A stretch of 64,000 nt of DNA from Limnobacter humi (GCF_024518835.1 NZ_JANIGO010000002.1:191522-255521); one strand, 5' to 3'; positions 8,422-19,248 are shown, counted from the first letter of the stretch. Made by a program: numbers and translations. The notes: generated by a model from the sequence alone, not told the origin.

Positions 8422-9447
8422 ATGCCCCGCCGTTCTGTCCTGACCGAGGCGCAACATGCCGAATTGTTCGCCTTGCCCGAAAACGAAGCCGACCTGGTGC
8501 GGTACTGGACGCTCGGTGTCGACGATCTGCGCGCCATCACGAGCCGAAGGCGTCCCCACAACCGTCTCGGTTTTGCGCTACAGCTCTGTGCCTTGCGCTA
8601 TCCCGGCCGGCTGCTGAAGCCCGGCGAATTCATCCCCGATGCTCCTCTCAGGTTCGTCGGGGATCAGCTCGGCATCGCGCCGGACCTACTTGCGGACTAT
8701 GCCACGCGCGGCCCCACCCGGTACGAGCAACTCGACACGCTGCGCGAGGTATTCGGTTTTCGCCAATTGAGCCGTCCGATCCAGGCTGAACTGCAGGCCT
8801 GGCTCCTGCCGATCGCCCTCACCATGACCGGCGGAATCGATCTGGCGCGGATCTTGATCGAGGAATTCCGGAGACGGCGGATAATCGTGCCCGGCATCAC
8901 ATCCCTGGAACGTATGGTGAGCAAGGCCCTGCTCGACGCCGAGCGGAAAGTGGGCGATTTGCTGACGGTCCATCTGACCTCGGCACAATGCGGCCTGCTG
9001 GATTCGCTGTTGCTGCAGCACGATGAAGGCCGGATCAGCACTCTTGCGTGGATTCGCCAACCGCCCGGCAGGCCTGGGCGCCGTTCCTTCGCGGCGATTC
9101 TTGAGCGGTTGTCCGCACTCCGCGCAATCGGCTTGGCCCCTGAAGTCGTGGCTCCGGTCCATCCCGAGCGGCTGCGCCGTCTCAACCAGCAGGGCGTCCG
9201 GCTTACCGCGCAACATCTTTCCGTCCTGAACCCGATCCGTCGTCGGGCTGTTCTGATCGCCACCGTCATCGAAACGCAGGTGGCCCTGACCGACGATGCC
9301 GTGGTAATGTTCGAACGACTGATCGGACAGATGTTCCGGCGCGCCGAACGCCGGGAAGAGGCGGCGTTGAAACGCGACAAGCGCACCATCATCGGTGGAG
9401 TGTCTGATGTCATGCCCAAACCTCGCTTTGGTGCACACGAGTATTGA
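8422..9447 (+). pseudogene. tnpA: Tn3-family transposase tnpA, N-terminal third only
   Basis: The reading frame begins MPRRSVLTEAQHAELFALPE, the standard start of Tn3-family transposases. It stays in family for about 333 residues (full length is about 990). At 9421 it fuses to the 136-bp tni end of a Tn402-type element, giving a short foreign tail (PRFGAHEY). The catalytic DDE part is absent. The element can no longer transpose by itself. Confidence 0.92.
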
Positions 9448-9556
9448 GCATAGTCGAGATTGGTGCAGACGACTCCTGATATTGGGCTGTCAGGAGCCGT
9501 ATGCACACCAGGCGTTACATCCAGTCAGATGGTGCGGTCGTCTTCTGAAAACGACA
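9421..9556. repeat. Tn402-type IRt end without tni genes (right end of left unit)
   Basis: This 136-bp stretch aligns without length change to 24345-24480, the DNA between tniA and the right end. It ends in TCGTCTTCTGAAAACGACA. Several internal substitutions show that it comes from a related, not identical, tni module. With the IRi at 3936 it delimits a 5,621-bp non-autonomous unit. Confidence 0.85.
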
Positions 9557-9635
9557 GCGGCAAGCTGTCGCACAACTTAGGACTTATGCGACGTTTACAA
9601 TAAATTCCTTGGCCTTGAGCCACGATGGCGCCACA

Positions 9636-9857
9636 ATGGCGCCCATGAAAGCCGACCGCAAAGATTCGCGCTCTAGTGCGCTGGAACGTATCAATCTGCG
9701 CCTCACTCCCGAGGTGCTGAAAGCCATTGATGCCGAATGCTCGCGCCGGGCCGGCAGCGTATCGCGCAACACTTGGATTACCGAAGCCGTGACGGAACGC
9801 CTGGGGCGTCTCGCTTCGTCATCGCACCCGCAAGGTGCAGGGGGAGCCAATGGCTAA
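9636..9857 (+). CDS. Small ribbon-helix-helix-like protein
   Basis: A 73-residue basic protein. The core ERINLRLTPEVLKAIDAECS followed by SVSRNTWITEAVTERL fits the beta-helix-helix pattern of CopG/Arc-type DNA-binding proteins. The start is uncertain: ATG at 9636 or 9645, or an upstream TTG at 9609. None has a clear ribosome site. Its end overlaps the start of the methyltransferase gene by 8 bp, so it may regulate that gene or be co-translated with it. Confidence 0.6.
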   Translation: MAPMKADRKDSRSSALERINLRLTPEVLKAIDAECSRRAGSVSRNTWITEAVTERLGRLASSSHPQGAGGANG

Positions 9858-10746
9858 TTTTTATGAATTTTTCGCCGGTGGCGGCATGGCCCGCGCTGGC
9901 CTTGGCCCCGACTGGCAATGCCTGCTCGCCAATGACTTCGACCCAAAGAAGGCGGCCAGCTACGCCGCGAATTGGGGCACCGATCATCTGCGCGTCGGCG
10001 ACGTGGCCGCACTGACTACGGCCGACCTACCGGCCGGCGCTGACCTGGCTTGGGCCTCGTTCCCTTGCCAAGACCTTTCCCTAGCCGGTGCCGGTGCTGG
10101 CCTCAAAGGCGACCGCTCCGGCACTTTCTGGCCGTTCTGGCAGCTCATCAAAGCCCTGGGGGATGAAGATCGAGCGCCGCGCCTGGTGGTGCTGGAAAAC
10201 GTATGCGGCGCCCTTAGCTCGCACGATGGCAAAGACTTTGCCGCGATCAGCTCGGCCCTGTCGAACAACGGCTATCGGTTCGGTGCCGTGGTCATTAACG
10301 CCGTTCATTTCCTGCCGCAGTCGCGGCCACGGCTGTTCATCATCGGCGTGCGCAAATCCTCGCCAATTCCTCGCGCCCTGGTCGCCAGCGGCCCGGAAGG
10401 GGAATGGCATCCGTCCGCGCTGGTCGAGGCTTACGGCAAGCTCTCGAAGCGTGCGCAAAGCTCTTGGGAATGGTGGCGCCTGCCGGCGCCTCCGGCCCGC
10501 ACGTCGATCTTTGCCGACCTGGTGGAAGATAAGCCGCACGGCGTCACCTGGCACACGGCCGCCGAAACAAAGAAGCTGCTCGGCATGATGAACCCGCTAA
10601 ACCTGGCGAAAGTTGAAGCCGCCAAGAAAGCCGGTGGCCGCCAGGTCGGCACGATCTACAAGCGCACCCGCGCCGATGGCCCGCACGGCGAGAAGGTGCA
10701 ACGCGCCGAAATCCGTTTCGATGACGTGGCCGGTTGCCTGCGCACG
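9850..10746 (+). pseudogene. DNA (cytosine-5) methyltransferase, C-terminus removed
   Basis: The N-terminus has motif I (YEFFAGGGMARAGLG, SAM binding) and motif IV (SFPCQDLSLAGAGAGL), where the PCQ cysteine attacks cytosine C6. LVVLENVCG (ENV motif VI) and QSRPRLFIIGVR (motif VIII) also occur. About 299 codons remain before the IRi end at 10747; the frame then runs 35 codons into transposon DNA. Motifs IX-X, needed to complete the SAM pocket, are missing, so activity is doubtful. No restriction enzyme gene is nearby. Confidence 0.88.
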
Positions 10747-11029
10747 TGTCGTTTTCAGAAGACGGCTGCACTGAACGTCAGAAGCCGACTGCACTATAGC
10801 AGCGGAGGGGTTGGATCCATCAGGCAACGACGGGCTGCTGCCGGCCAATAGCCGACAATGACGACACTGGAAATCCCCGCCTGTGAGCGTCGGCTCAGGG
10901 CGGGACAGCGTCATCCAGCTACCTGCGCCACTGACTCAGCCTTGTCCAGCCGGCCGCGCCGCACGAACAGACTGACCAGCCGTTGACGGATCGCCACCTG
11001 GAGTTCCGCCAGTTGTTCCGGCGTGATGC

Positions 11030-11113
11030 GAATTTCACCCGCTCGACGAGCGCAACACCGGCGCCGCCTACGCCAAGAACCGGCGAATCGAACTCAAACT
11101 CACGAACCGCTGA
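11030..11113 (+). pseudogene. OmpA/MotB-type gene scrap (copy B)
   Basis: Identical to 4219-4302: the last 27 codons of an OmpA-family domain with no start codon. Confidence 0.6.
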
Positions 11114-11942
11114 GCGCCGCGTCACCGCGCTGCTGCGCCAGCCAGTCGCGCGGGGCGCAGCCCATGCGCACGCGGAAGGCGCGCGCCAGAGCGTTCGGGC
11201 TGCCGTAGCCGACGCGGTCGGCCACCACCGCCACCGGCCGCCCCTGCTTGAGCAGGGTGCAACTGACGTTCATCCGCCAGTCGGCCAGATAGTCGCCCGG
11301 CGTGACGCCCACCGCGTCCTTGAACGCGGCGGCGAAGCGCGCGCGTGACATGCCCGCCTTCGCCGCCAGCGCCTCGAGCGACCACGCGGTCTGCGGCGCA
11401 TCGTGCATGGCGGTTATGGCGCGCGCGAGTTTCGGGTCGGCCAGGCCCGCCAGCAGTCCGGTGGCGCCAAGCCGCCCATCCATCAGATAACGCAGCAACT
11501 GGATCAGTAGCAACTCGCACAAGCGGTCGATGGCGGCCTGCCGACCGCACTGGTCGCGCTCGGCTTCGGCAAACAGCAACTCTAGCGTCGGCCCGAGGCC
11601 GGGCAAGTCCGCCAACGGAATCAGCAGCATCGACGGCAAGGCCATGGCCAACGGATTGCCCGTCGAAGCGCCCAGGTCGACCTCCGCACACAACTGCTCA
11701 GCGGTATCGCCGGGGGCGGCGACAAAACGATGCGACGCCACGCGCGGATAAAACAGCAGGCTCGGCTCGGTAACCAGCAGATCTTCATGCACGGGCGAAC
11801 GCGCCGTAATCGGGCCGCGCCGCACCAGATGGATATAGCCATGCGGCGCCGCGTAATGATGCTGCCCACAGAAGGCGCCGCTGTGAAAAACGCGCGCCGA
11901 AAGCGAGTAGTGCCGGAGCAAGCCGGCCAGTCGATCCGCCAT
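11100..11942 (-). CDS. AraC-family transcriptional regulator (copy B)
   Basis: Protein identical to the copy at 4289-5131: cupin_6-like N-terminus and two C-terminal helix-turn-helices. In this copy the divergent operon downstream is complete (CMD, P460), so this is the likely native regulatory arrangement. Both copies should bind both promoters, so a regulator made from one copy can control the other. Confidence 0.87.
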   Translation of the reverse strand: MADRLAGLLRHYSLSARVFHSGAFCGQHHYAAPHGYIHLVRRGPITARSPVHEDLLVTEPSLLFYPRVASHRFVAAPGDTAEQLCAEVDLGASTGNPLAMALPSMLLIPLADLPGLGPTLELLFAEAERDQCGRQAAIDRLCELLLIQLLRYLMDGRLGATGLLAGLADPKLARAITAMHDAPQTAWSLEALAAKAGMSRARFAAAFKDAVGVTPGDYLADWRMNVSCTLLKQGRPVAVVADRVGYGSPNALARAFRVRMGCAPRDWLAQQRGDAALSGS

Positions 11943-12059
11943 TCCACTCTCCATATAAGACGATAGGTTACGTATTTGATACTTTACGTGCCATATCGTA
12001 CCAAACAAAGGGCGATCATGCCCACGTGCTCTTGCACCTCACCCACTACGGAGATAGAC

Positions 12060-12593
12060 ATGACCCAAATCGCCCCCCTGACCATCGACACCGCTGACGC
12101 CGCTACCGCTGCCACACTCAAGGCCGTCAAAGCCAAGCTTGGCATGGTGCCGAACCTGTTCGCCACGCTGGCCCACGCGCCGGCGGCGCTCAATGGCTAC
12201 CTCGGCTTGTCCGAAACGCTGGGCACCGGCCGCCTGAATGCCTCCCAGCGCGAGATCGTTGCGCTCGCTGCCGGTCAAGCCAATCGCTGCCAGTATTGCC
12301 TGAGCGCACACACCCTGATCGGCAAAGGTGCCGGACTGTCGGCAGAGGCCATCGCCGCGGCCCGCACCGGCCAGGCGGCCAACGCACTTGACGATGCAAT
12401 CGCCGGCTTTGCCCGCGCGCTGGTCGAGCAACGCGGCGTGGTGTCGGCCGACGCCATGGCCAACTACCGCCGCGCGGGGCTCGACGACGGCCTGATACTG
12501 GAAGTGATCGCCAACGTCGCGCTGAACACGCTCACCAACTACACCAACCACATCGCCGACCCCACGGTGGATTTCCCCGTGGTCGCCGTCTGA
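12060..12593 (+). CDS. Carboxymuconolactone decarboxylase/AhpD-like protein (copy B)
   Basis: A 177-residue CMD-fold protein with the CQYCLSAHT redox motif, as in copy A but with Gly instead of Ala just before QANRCQYC. It sits 27 bp upstream of the complete P460 gene and shares an evident transcript. AhpD-like peroxidase activity is the best family-based guess. The pairing with a periplasmic heme protein suggests defence against, or use of, a small reactive substrate; this is inference. Confidence 0.88.
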   Translation: MTQIAPLTIDTADAATAATLKAVKAKLGMVPNLFATLAHAPAALNGYLGLSETLGTGRLNASQREIVALAAGQANRCQYCLSAHTLIGKGAGLSAEAIAAARTGQAANALDDAIAGFARALVEQRGVVSADAMANYRRAGLDDGLILEVIANVALNTLTNYTNHIADPTVDFPVVAV

Positions 12594-12620
12594 TCTCCAT
12601 AGGCATATAAGGAGAACACG

Positions 12621-13169
12621 ATGAAAATCGCACTCACCGGCGCTCTGCTCGCCAGCGCCCTCGTCCTGCCACTGGCCGTCACGGCCGGCGACTTTTCGCC
12701 CTATGTGGACAGCCAGGGCGGCATCAGCCGCCCCACAGACTTCCGCACAAACTTCGTCCACCTGGGCTCATATGCGGTGTTGGACGAAAAATCCGCCTCT
12801 CGCGGCTTGCACGATGTGTACACCGAAAAGGCCTCGGCCGAGCACTACCGCAAGACCGGCAAGTTCTTGGACGGCGCCACGCTGGTGAAAGAGATCCGCA
12901 AGCTCGAAACCAGCGCCATGACCACTGGCAACCCTGTGGTCTGGGGTTCCGATGCGGCCGTGTGGTTCGTGATGGTCAAGGACGCCAAAGGCCGTTTCGC
13001 CAGCAACCCCTTGTGGGGCGACGGCTGGGGCTGGGCGCTGTTCAAGGCCGACGCCCCCGCCAAGAATGTCGCCGTCAGCTACGAAGCCGACTGCATGGGC
13101 TGCCATGTGCCGGCGGCCAAGACCGACCGCGTATTCATCCAGGGCTATCCGACACTGACCCAGCACTGA
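12621..13169 (+). CDS. Cytochrome P460-family periplasmic heme protein
   Basis: A 182-residue secreted c-type cytochrome. Residues 1-22 are a signal peptide ending in TAG. A single heme-binding CMGCH motif lies near residue 159, close to the C-terminus, as in the cytochrome P460/c'-beta group. HYRKTGKFLDGATLVKEI and GDGWGWALFKAD are family-like segments. Known P460 proteins oxidise hydroxylamine, and the related c'-beta proteins bind nitric oxide. Which applies cannot be told without the cross-linking lysine being mapped. The ribosome site AAGGAGAACACG is excellent. It is the second gene of the CMD operon. Copy A has only its signal peptide. Confidence 0.85.
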   Translation: MKIALTGALLASALVLPLAVTAGDFSPYVDSQGGISRPTDFRTNFVHLGSYAVLDEKSASRGLHDVYTEKASAEHYRKTGKFLDGATLVKEIRKLETSAMTTGNPVVWGSDAAVWFVMVKDAKGRFASNPLWGDGWGWALFKADAPAKNVAVSYEADCMGCHVPAAKTDRVFIQGYPTLTQH

Positions 13170-13242
13170 CTTGCTGCCGGGTTACGCTTCGCGCAGGATG
13201 GCACCTCCGTCCTGCGCGAGCCACCCTTTCCGGAAGCGCGCC

Positions 13243-13843
13243 ATGCCGACACTCGACGCCTTTCTGACCGACGTCCGCGCCTGCACGCGCTGCGCACCGC
13301 ATCTGCCACACGGCGTGCAGCCGGTCTTCCAGTTTCACCCGAGTGCGCCCATCCTCATCGCCGGCCAAGCACCGGGGGCCCGGGTCCATGCCTCAGGCGT
13401 GCCCTTCGACGACGCCAGCGGCGCGCGTCTGCGCGCCTGGCTGGGCGTGGACCGCGACACCTTCTACGACCCTACCCGCATCGCCATTCTGCCCATGGGC
13501 TTCTGTTATCCGGGCACCGGCAAAAGCGGTGACCTGCCGCTACGCCCGGAGTGCGCCCCCCGCCTGGCGCGAAGCCTTCATGCAGCGTTTCGAGCGCCTG
13601 TCGCTGGTCATCGTGCTGGGCAGCTACGCCATGGACTACCACCTCGGTACTGGCAAGACGCCGCTCACCCGGGTGGTCGAAGCCTGGCGCGAGCACTGGC
13701 CGCAAGCGTTCGCCCTGCCTCACCCTAGCCCGCGCAACAATCGCTGGCTGGTGCGCAACCCCTGGTTCCAACAAGACGTGCTGCCCGCGCTGCAAGCACG
13801 CGTCCAGGCAGTCCTCACCGCCAACCCCAAGGAAACCCCATGA
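13243..13843 (+). pseudogene. Uracil-DNA glycosylase family gene with a +1 frameshift
   Basis: The first 104 codons read MPTLDAFLTDVRACTRCAPH, GQAPGARVHASG and ILPMGFCYPGTGKSGDLP, clear uracil-DNA glycosylase-family blocks with a CxxC pair. At a run of six C residues (13555-13560) the frame must shift back to continue as WREAFMQRFERLSLVIVLGS and LPHPSPRNNRWL. The HPSPRNN motif fits the family's DNA-intercalating loop. One extra C explains the break: either a genuine mutation or a sequencing error. The stop overlaps the next start by a few bases. Confidence 0.8.
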
Positions 13844-13959
13844 CCGACGACACCGCCGCCATTACCGAGCTGCTGCACAAGTACTACGACACCCTGGCCT
13901 GGGCGAACGGAGACAGGCACCGGCTTTGGAGCGATGAACGACGGCTTCAGGTGCGGTAG
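13840..13959 (+). pseudogene. Truncated small protein, SnoaL/NTF2-like N-terminus
   Basis: The gene starts at an ATG overlapping the glycosylase stop and reads MTDDTAAITELLHKYYDTL, the typical first helix of SnoaL/NTF2-like proteins. After WANGD the sequence loses family character and stops at codon 40, where about 120-150 residues are expected. The break probably marks a DNA junction near 13900. Function is lost or unknown. Confidence 0.45.
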
Positions 13960-14026
13960 CTGACGCCTGGGACCTCAATCACCGTATGACCGGGTCGAAA
14001 GCGGTCCTTTCTCTGACAACATCGCC

Positions 14027-14911
14027 CTAGCCCGCACTCAACCCCCACAACACATCCAGCACATGTTGCGTAGGCCGCTCGACGTCCCCACCACGGTGGG
14101 CAATACCAAGTTGACGCCACAATAAGGGCTGTAATGGCCGCATGACGATCCTGGTATCGGGCAATGGCGTGGAGGCTTCATGCGGCAACAACGTCGCACC
14201 ATAACCGGCCGCCACTAGGCTTTTGATCGCATCGTTGTAGTTCAGTTGAATACGCGGCGTGGGCTGCCGTCCATCACTGGCGAACCACTCCGAGGTCAAG
14301 CGCGAAAGCCGAGTAGTTTTGTCATTCAGAATTAATGGCTGGGCGGCCAGCCAACCGGGGGTCACAACATCCGGGCATTCCCAGCGAGCCGGCAAGAAGG
14401 CCATGACCGGGTCCCGCCGCCATGGCTCGATCCGCAATTCCTTCACCGGGGTCTGTGGCAGCGCGACCAGACCGATCTCCAAAGAGCCCTCGGCAAGCTT
14501 CTTCAAAGTTTCCTGCGACGTGAGCACCGCGACCTGCACATCGATAGCGGGATGGCGTTGGCCCAACGTCTCCAAAGCTTGCGGCATCAACTGTGCGATG
14601 GCCCCTGTGGAGGCACCCAGCCGCACACGCCCGGCCAAGCCCTGCACCTGACGCTCCACGTCCTCAAGCGCCTGCTCCGCATCCGCCAACAGGCGCCGCG
14701 CGCGCTCCACCAGCGTTTCTCCAATCGCCGAAGGCTGAATGCGCCCACGTGTGCGCGACAACAGCTTTCCGCCAACCCGCGACTCCAGGTCGGCAATATG
14801 CAAACTGACCGTGGGTGGCGCGAGGTGCAGCACACGGGCCGCCTCGGCAAACGAACCCAGGTCGGCAATGGCCACCAACGTGCGCAGACGGTCCAGGCTG
14901 ATTTCGCGCAT
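14027..14911 (-). CDS. LysR-family transcriptional regulator
   Basis: A 294-residue LysR-type regulator. The N-terminal winged helix reads LDRLRTLVAIADLGSFAEAA and LAPPTVSLHIADLE. The C-terminal two thirds form the periplasmic-binding-protein-like effector domain (GRVRLGASTGAIAQLM). It is divergent from the truncated argC gene 114 bp away and may have regulated it. The effector is unknown. The gene looks intact. Confidence 0.9.
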   Translation of the reverse strand: MREISLDRLRTLVAIADLGSFAEAARVLHLAPPTVSLHIADLESRVGGKLLSRTRGRIQPSAIGETLVERARRLLADAEQALEDVERQVQGLAGRVRLGASTGAIAQLMPQALETLGQRHPAIDVQVAVLTSQETLKKLAEGSLEIGLVALPQTPVKELRIEPWRRDPVMAFLPARWECPDVVTPGWLAAQPLILNDKTTRLSRLTSEWFASDGRQPTPRIQLNYNDAIKSLVAAGYGATLLPHEASTPLPDTRIVMRPLQPLLWRQLGIAHRGGDVERPTQHVLDVLWGLSAG

Positions 14912-15025
14912 GAGTCACTCCTTGTTCAGAAAAGCTGAATTTCATCGTTTAGAAATTCAACTTTTCCTATCTTAGCCCCTCACTGAAGATTGGAACTCCT
15001 GATTTCCTATGTCCGAGAGCATTCC

Positions 15026-15423
15026 ATGGCAAGTCCTCTTATATTCATCGACGGCGACCAAGGCACCACCGGGTTGCAAATCCATCAACGTCTACGCGAC
15101 CGGACCGATCTGCGGCTTATCACGCTCAGCCCCGAACATCGCAAGGATCCGCAACGTCGCGCCGAAATCATCAACGCCTGCGACATCGCGATTCTCTGCT
15201 TGCCCGACCAAGCCGCACGCGACGCTGTAGCGAGCATCGAAAACCCCGCCGTTCGGGTGATCGATGCGAGTTCGGCGCACCGCACCCATCCAGACTGGAC
15301 CTATGGTTTCGCGGAGATGAACTCGCAGCAGGCCCAACGCATCGCCACGGCACGGCGGGTCAGCAATCCCGGTTGCTATCCCACGGGGGCGATAGGGCTG
15401 CTGCGCCCATTGCTGGAGGCCGG
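15026..15423 (+). pseudogene. argC: argC (N-acetyl-gamma-glutamyl-phosphate reductase, type 2) cut by Tn5053-like element
   Basis: The frame starts [20 protein letters not shown], the NADP-binding start of the shorter ArgC family. It reaches [11 protein letters not shown], with the catalytic cysteine. ArgC reduces N-acetylglutamyl phosphate in arginine synthesis and is about 310 residues in this subgroup. After 133 codons the gene runs into the transposon end at 15424. The ATG at 15026 is chosen by family alignment. The missing 3' part is not in the window. Confidence 0.9.
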
Positions 15424-15491
15424 TGTCATTTTCAGAAGGCGATAGCACGAATTATCAAAAGTCGGCCGCACGGTTTTTTCTGACGGTTGAC

Positions 15492-15526
15492 GTCACCTCA
15501 GAAAACGGAAAATAAAGCACGCTTAG
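15492..15526. repeat. Remnant of a Tn21-type terminal inverted repeat beside merR
   Basis: CTCAGAAAACGGAAAATAAA followed by GCACGCTTA matches the inner part of the 38-bp Tn21/Tn501 repeat, with an altered outer end. Such a remnant is known at the edge of the mer module in Tn5053. It records capture of mer from a Tn21-like element. Confidence 0.75.
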
Positions 15527-15541
15527 GCGTAGTTCCCTTGG

Positions 15542-15976
15542 CTACACCGCGTCGGTACTGCGCGGTTCTTTCTTCCCTTGCAGTGAAGCAATCAGCGGGC
15601 AAGAAACATTCCCCTGCCGCAGGTGGCAGGCACACACAAGTTCGGAAAGCACCGACTCCATACGCGCCAAGTCAGTCATTTTTTCGCGCACGTCCTTGAG
15701 CTTGTGCTCGGCCAGACTACTGGCTTCCTCGCAATGGGTGCCATCCTCCAGCCGCAGCAGTTCGGCTATTTCATCCAGACTGAAGCCCAGCCGCTGGGCT
15801 GATTTCACGAACCGCACCCGCGTTACATCCGCCTCGCCATAGCGGCGGATGCTGCCGTAAGGCTTGTCCGGCTCCGGCAACAAGCCCTTGCGCTGATAGA
15901 ACCGGATGGTCTCTACGTTGACCCCGGCCGCCTTGGCGAAAACGCCGATGGTCAGATTTTCCAAATTGTTTTCCAT
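15542..15976 (-). CDS. merR: Mercury-responsive regulator MerR
   Basis: A 144-residue MerR dimer subunit. The N-terminal winged helix is [24 protein letters not shown] (given in two parts in the family: HTH, then wing). A dimerisation helix follows. The three Hg(II)-binding cysteines are seen in HCEEASS, VCACHL and NVSCPL. It represses the divergent mer operon without Hg and activates it by DNA untwisting with Hg. It binds the dyad in the 19-bp promoter spacer at 15988-16006. The protein looks intact. Confidence 0.96.
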   Translation of the reverse strand: MENNLENLTIGVFAKAAGVNVETIRFYQRKGLLPEPDKPYGSIRRYGEADVTRVRFVKSAQRLGFSLDEIAELLRLEDGTHCEEASSLAEHKLKDVREKMTDLARMESVLSELVCACHLRQGNVSCPLIASLQGKKEPRSTDAV

Positions 15977-15981
15977 ATTGC

Positions 15982-16012
15982 TTGACTCCGTACATGACTA
16001 CGGAAGTAAGGT
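15982..16012 (+). promoter_or_regulatory. mer operon promoter and MerR operator
   Basis: A -35 box TTGACT (15982-15987) and a -10 box TAAGGT (16007-16012) are separated by 19 bp, the overlong spacer of MerR-activated promoters. The spacer contains the dyad CCGTAC...CTACGG. Confidence 0.92.
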
Positions 16013-16047
16013 TACGCTATCCAATTTAAATTCGAAAGGACACGCGC

Positions 16048-16398
16048 ATGTCTGAACCACAAAACGGGCGCGGGGCGCTCTTCGCCGGCGGGCTGGCTGC
16101 CATCCTCGCCTCGGCCTGCTGCCTGGGGCCGCTGGTTCTGGTCACCTTGGGGTTCAGCGGCGCTTGGATCGGCAACCTGACGGTATTGGAGCCGTATCGG
16201 CCGATCTTCATCGGCGCGGCGCTGGTTGCACTGTTCTTTGCCTGGCGGCGCATCGTCCGACCGACCGCAGCCTGCAAGCCGGGCGAGGTGTGCGCGATTC
16301 CGCAAGTGCGCACCACCTACAAGCTCATTTTCTGGTTCGTCGCCGTGTTGGTCTTGGTCGCGCTTGGTTTTCCCTACGTCATGCCATTTTTCTACTAA
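16048..16398 (+). CDS. merT: Mercuric ion transport protein MerT
   Basis: A 116-residue inner-membrane protein with three hydrophobic segments. The first has the cysteine pair in SACCLGP. The second pair lies in the cytoplasmic loop (TAACKPGEVC). MerT takes Hg(II) from periplasmic MerP and passes it to MerA. It is the first gene of the induced operon, and merP follows after 13 bp. Confidence 0.95.
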   Translation: MSEPQNGRGALFAGGLAAILASACCLGPLVLVTLGFSGAWIGNLTVLEPYRPIFIGAALVALFFAWRRIVRPTAACKPGEVCAIPQVRTTYKLIFWFVAVLVLVALGFPYVMPFFY

Positions 16399-16411
16399 TC
16401 AGGAGTTCATC

Positions 16412-16687
16412 ATGAAAAAGCTGTTTGCCTCCCTCGCTCTCGCCGCTTTCGTTGCCCCCGTGTTCGCCGCCACTCAGACCGTCACGCTGTCCGTGCCTGG
16501 CATGACCTGCGCCTCTTGCCCGATCACTGTCAAGCACGCGCTTTCCAAGGTCGAGGGTGTGAGCAAGACCGACGTAAGTTTCGACAAGCGCCAGGCCGTC
16601 GTCACCTTCGACGATGCCAAGACCAACGTCCAGAAGTTGACCAAGGCGACCGAGGACGCGGGCTATCCGTCCAGCGCCAAACGCTGA
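16412..16687 (+). CDS. merP: Periplasmic mercury-binding protein MerP
   Basis: A 91-residue protein. The first about 20 residues form a signal peptide (MKKLFASLALAAFVAPVFA). The mature heavy-metal-associated domain has the GMTCASCPITV binding motif. It scavenges Hg(II) in the periplasm for MerT. The ATG at 16412 has CAGGAG upstream. Confidence 0.96.
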   Translation: MKKLFASLALAAFVAPVFAATQTVTLSVPGMTCASCPITVKHALSKVEGVSKTDVSFDKRQAVVTFDDAKTNVQKLTKATEDAGYPSSAKR

Positions 16688-16715
16688 TCCGTTGAACCGA
16701 ATTCGGGAGCGACAC

Positions 16716-18865
<2,150 letters not shown>

Positions 18866-18882
18866 GGAAAAGGAGGTGTTCG

Positions 18883-19248
18883 ATGAACGCCTACACGGTG
18901 TCCCGGTTGGCCTTTGATGCCGGGGTGAGTGTGCATATCGTGCGCGATTACCTGCTGCGTGGATTGCTGCGGCCAGTCGCCTGCACCACGGGTGGCTACG
19001 GCCTGTTCGATGACGCCGCCTTGCAGCGACTGTGCTTCGTGCGAGCCGCCTTCGAGGCGGGCATCGGCCTGGACGTACTTGCGCGGCTATATCGGGCGCT
19101 GGATGCTGCGGACGGCGATGAAGTGGCCGCGCAGCTTGCCGTTTTGCGCCAGTTCGTCGAGCGTCGGCGCGAAGCGTTGGCCGATCTGGAAGTGCAGTTG
19201 GCCACCATGCCGACCGAGCCGGCACAGCACGCGGAGAGTCTGCCGTGA
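18883..19248 (+). CDS. merD: Secondary regulator MerD
   Basis: A 121-residue MerR-related protein. Its N-terminal helix-turn-helix ([20 protein letters not shown]) is typical. The MerR metal-binding cysteine set is absent. MerD helps to switch the operon off after mercury is gone. AGGAGGTG precedes the ATG at 18883. The end overlaps merE by 4 bp. Confidence 0.93.
   Translation: MNAYTVSRLAFDAGVSVHIVRDYLLRGLLRPVACTTGGYGLFDDAALQRLCFVRAAFEAGIGLDVLARLYRALDAADGDEVAAQLAVLRQFVERRREALADLEVQLATMPTEPAQHAESLP

Larger units (their letters stand above)
9557..10746. other. Trapped foreign segment between two transposon ends
   Basis: This 1,190-bp piece sits between an outward IRt (9556) and an IRi (10747). 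It holds a small predicted DNA-binding protein gene and a 3'-truncated methyltransferase gene. A res-like palindrome (GTCGCA...TGCGAC, 9567-9592) lies right next to the left end, in line with the target preference of this transposon family. Flanking pentamers are gcggc and gcacg, so no target duplication is seen. It is probably former plasmid backbone. Confidence 0.65.
10747..12688. repeat. 1,942-bp direct repeat, copy B (starts with a second IRi end)
   Basis: Same content as 3936-5877, with one base difference at 12274. It begins with the class 1 integron-type IRi and continues into the intact P460 gene. It cuts the methyltransferase gene. Together with the right end at 24480 it could form a 13.7-kb transposable unit. 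Confidence 0.95.
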
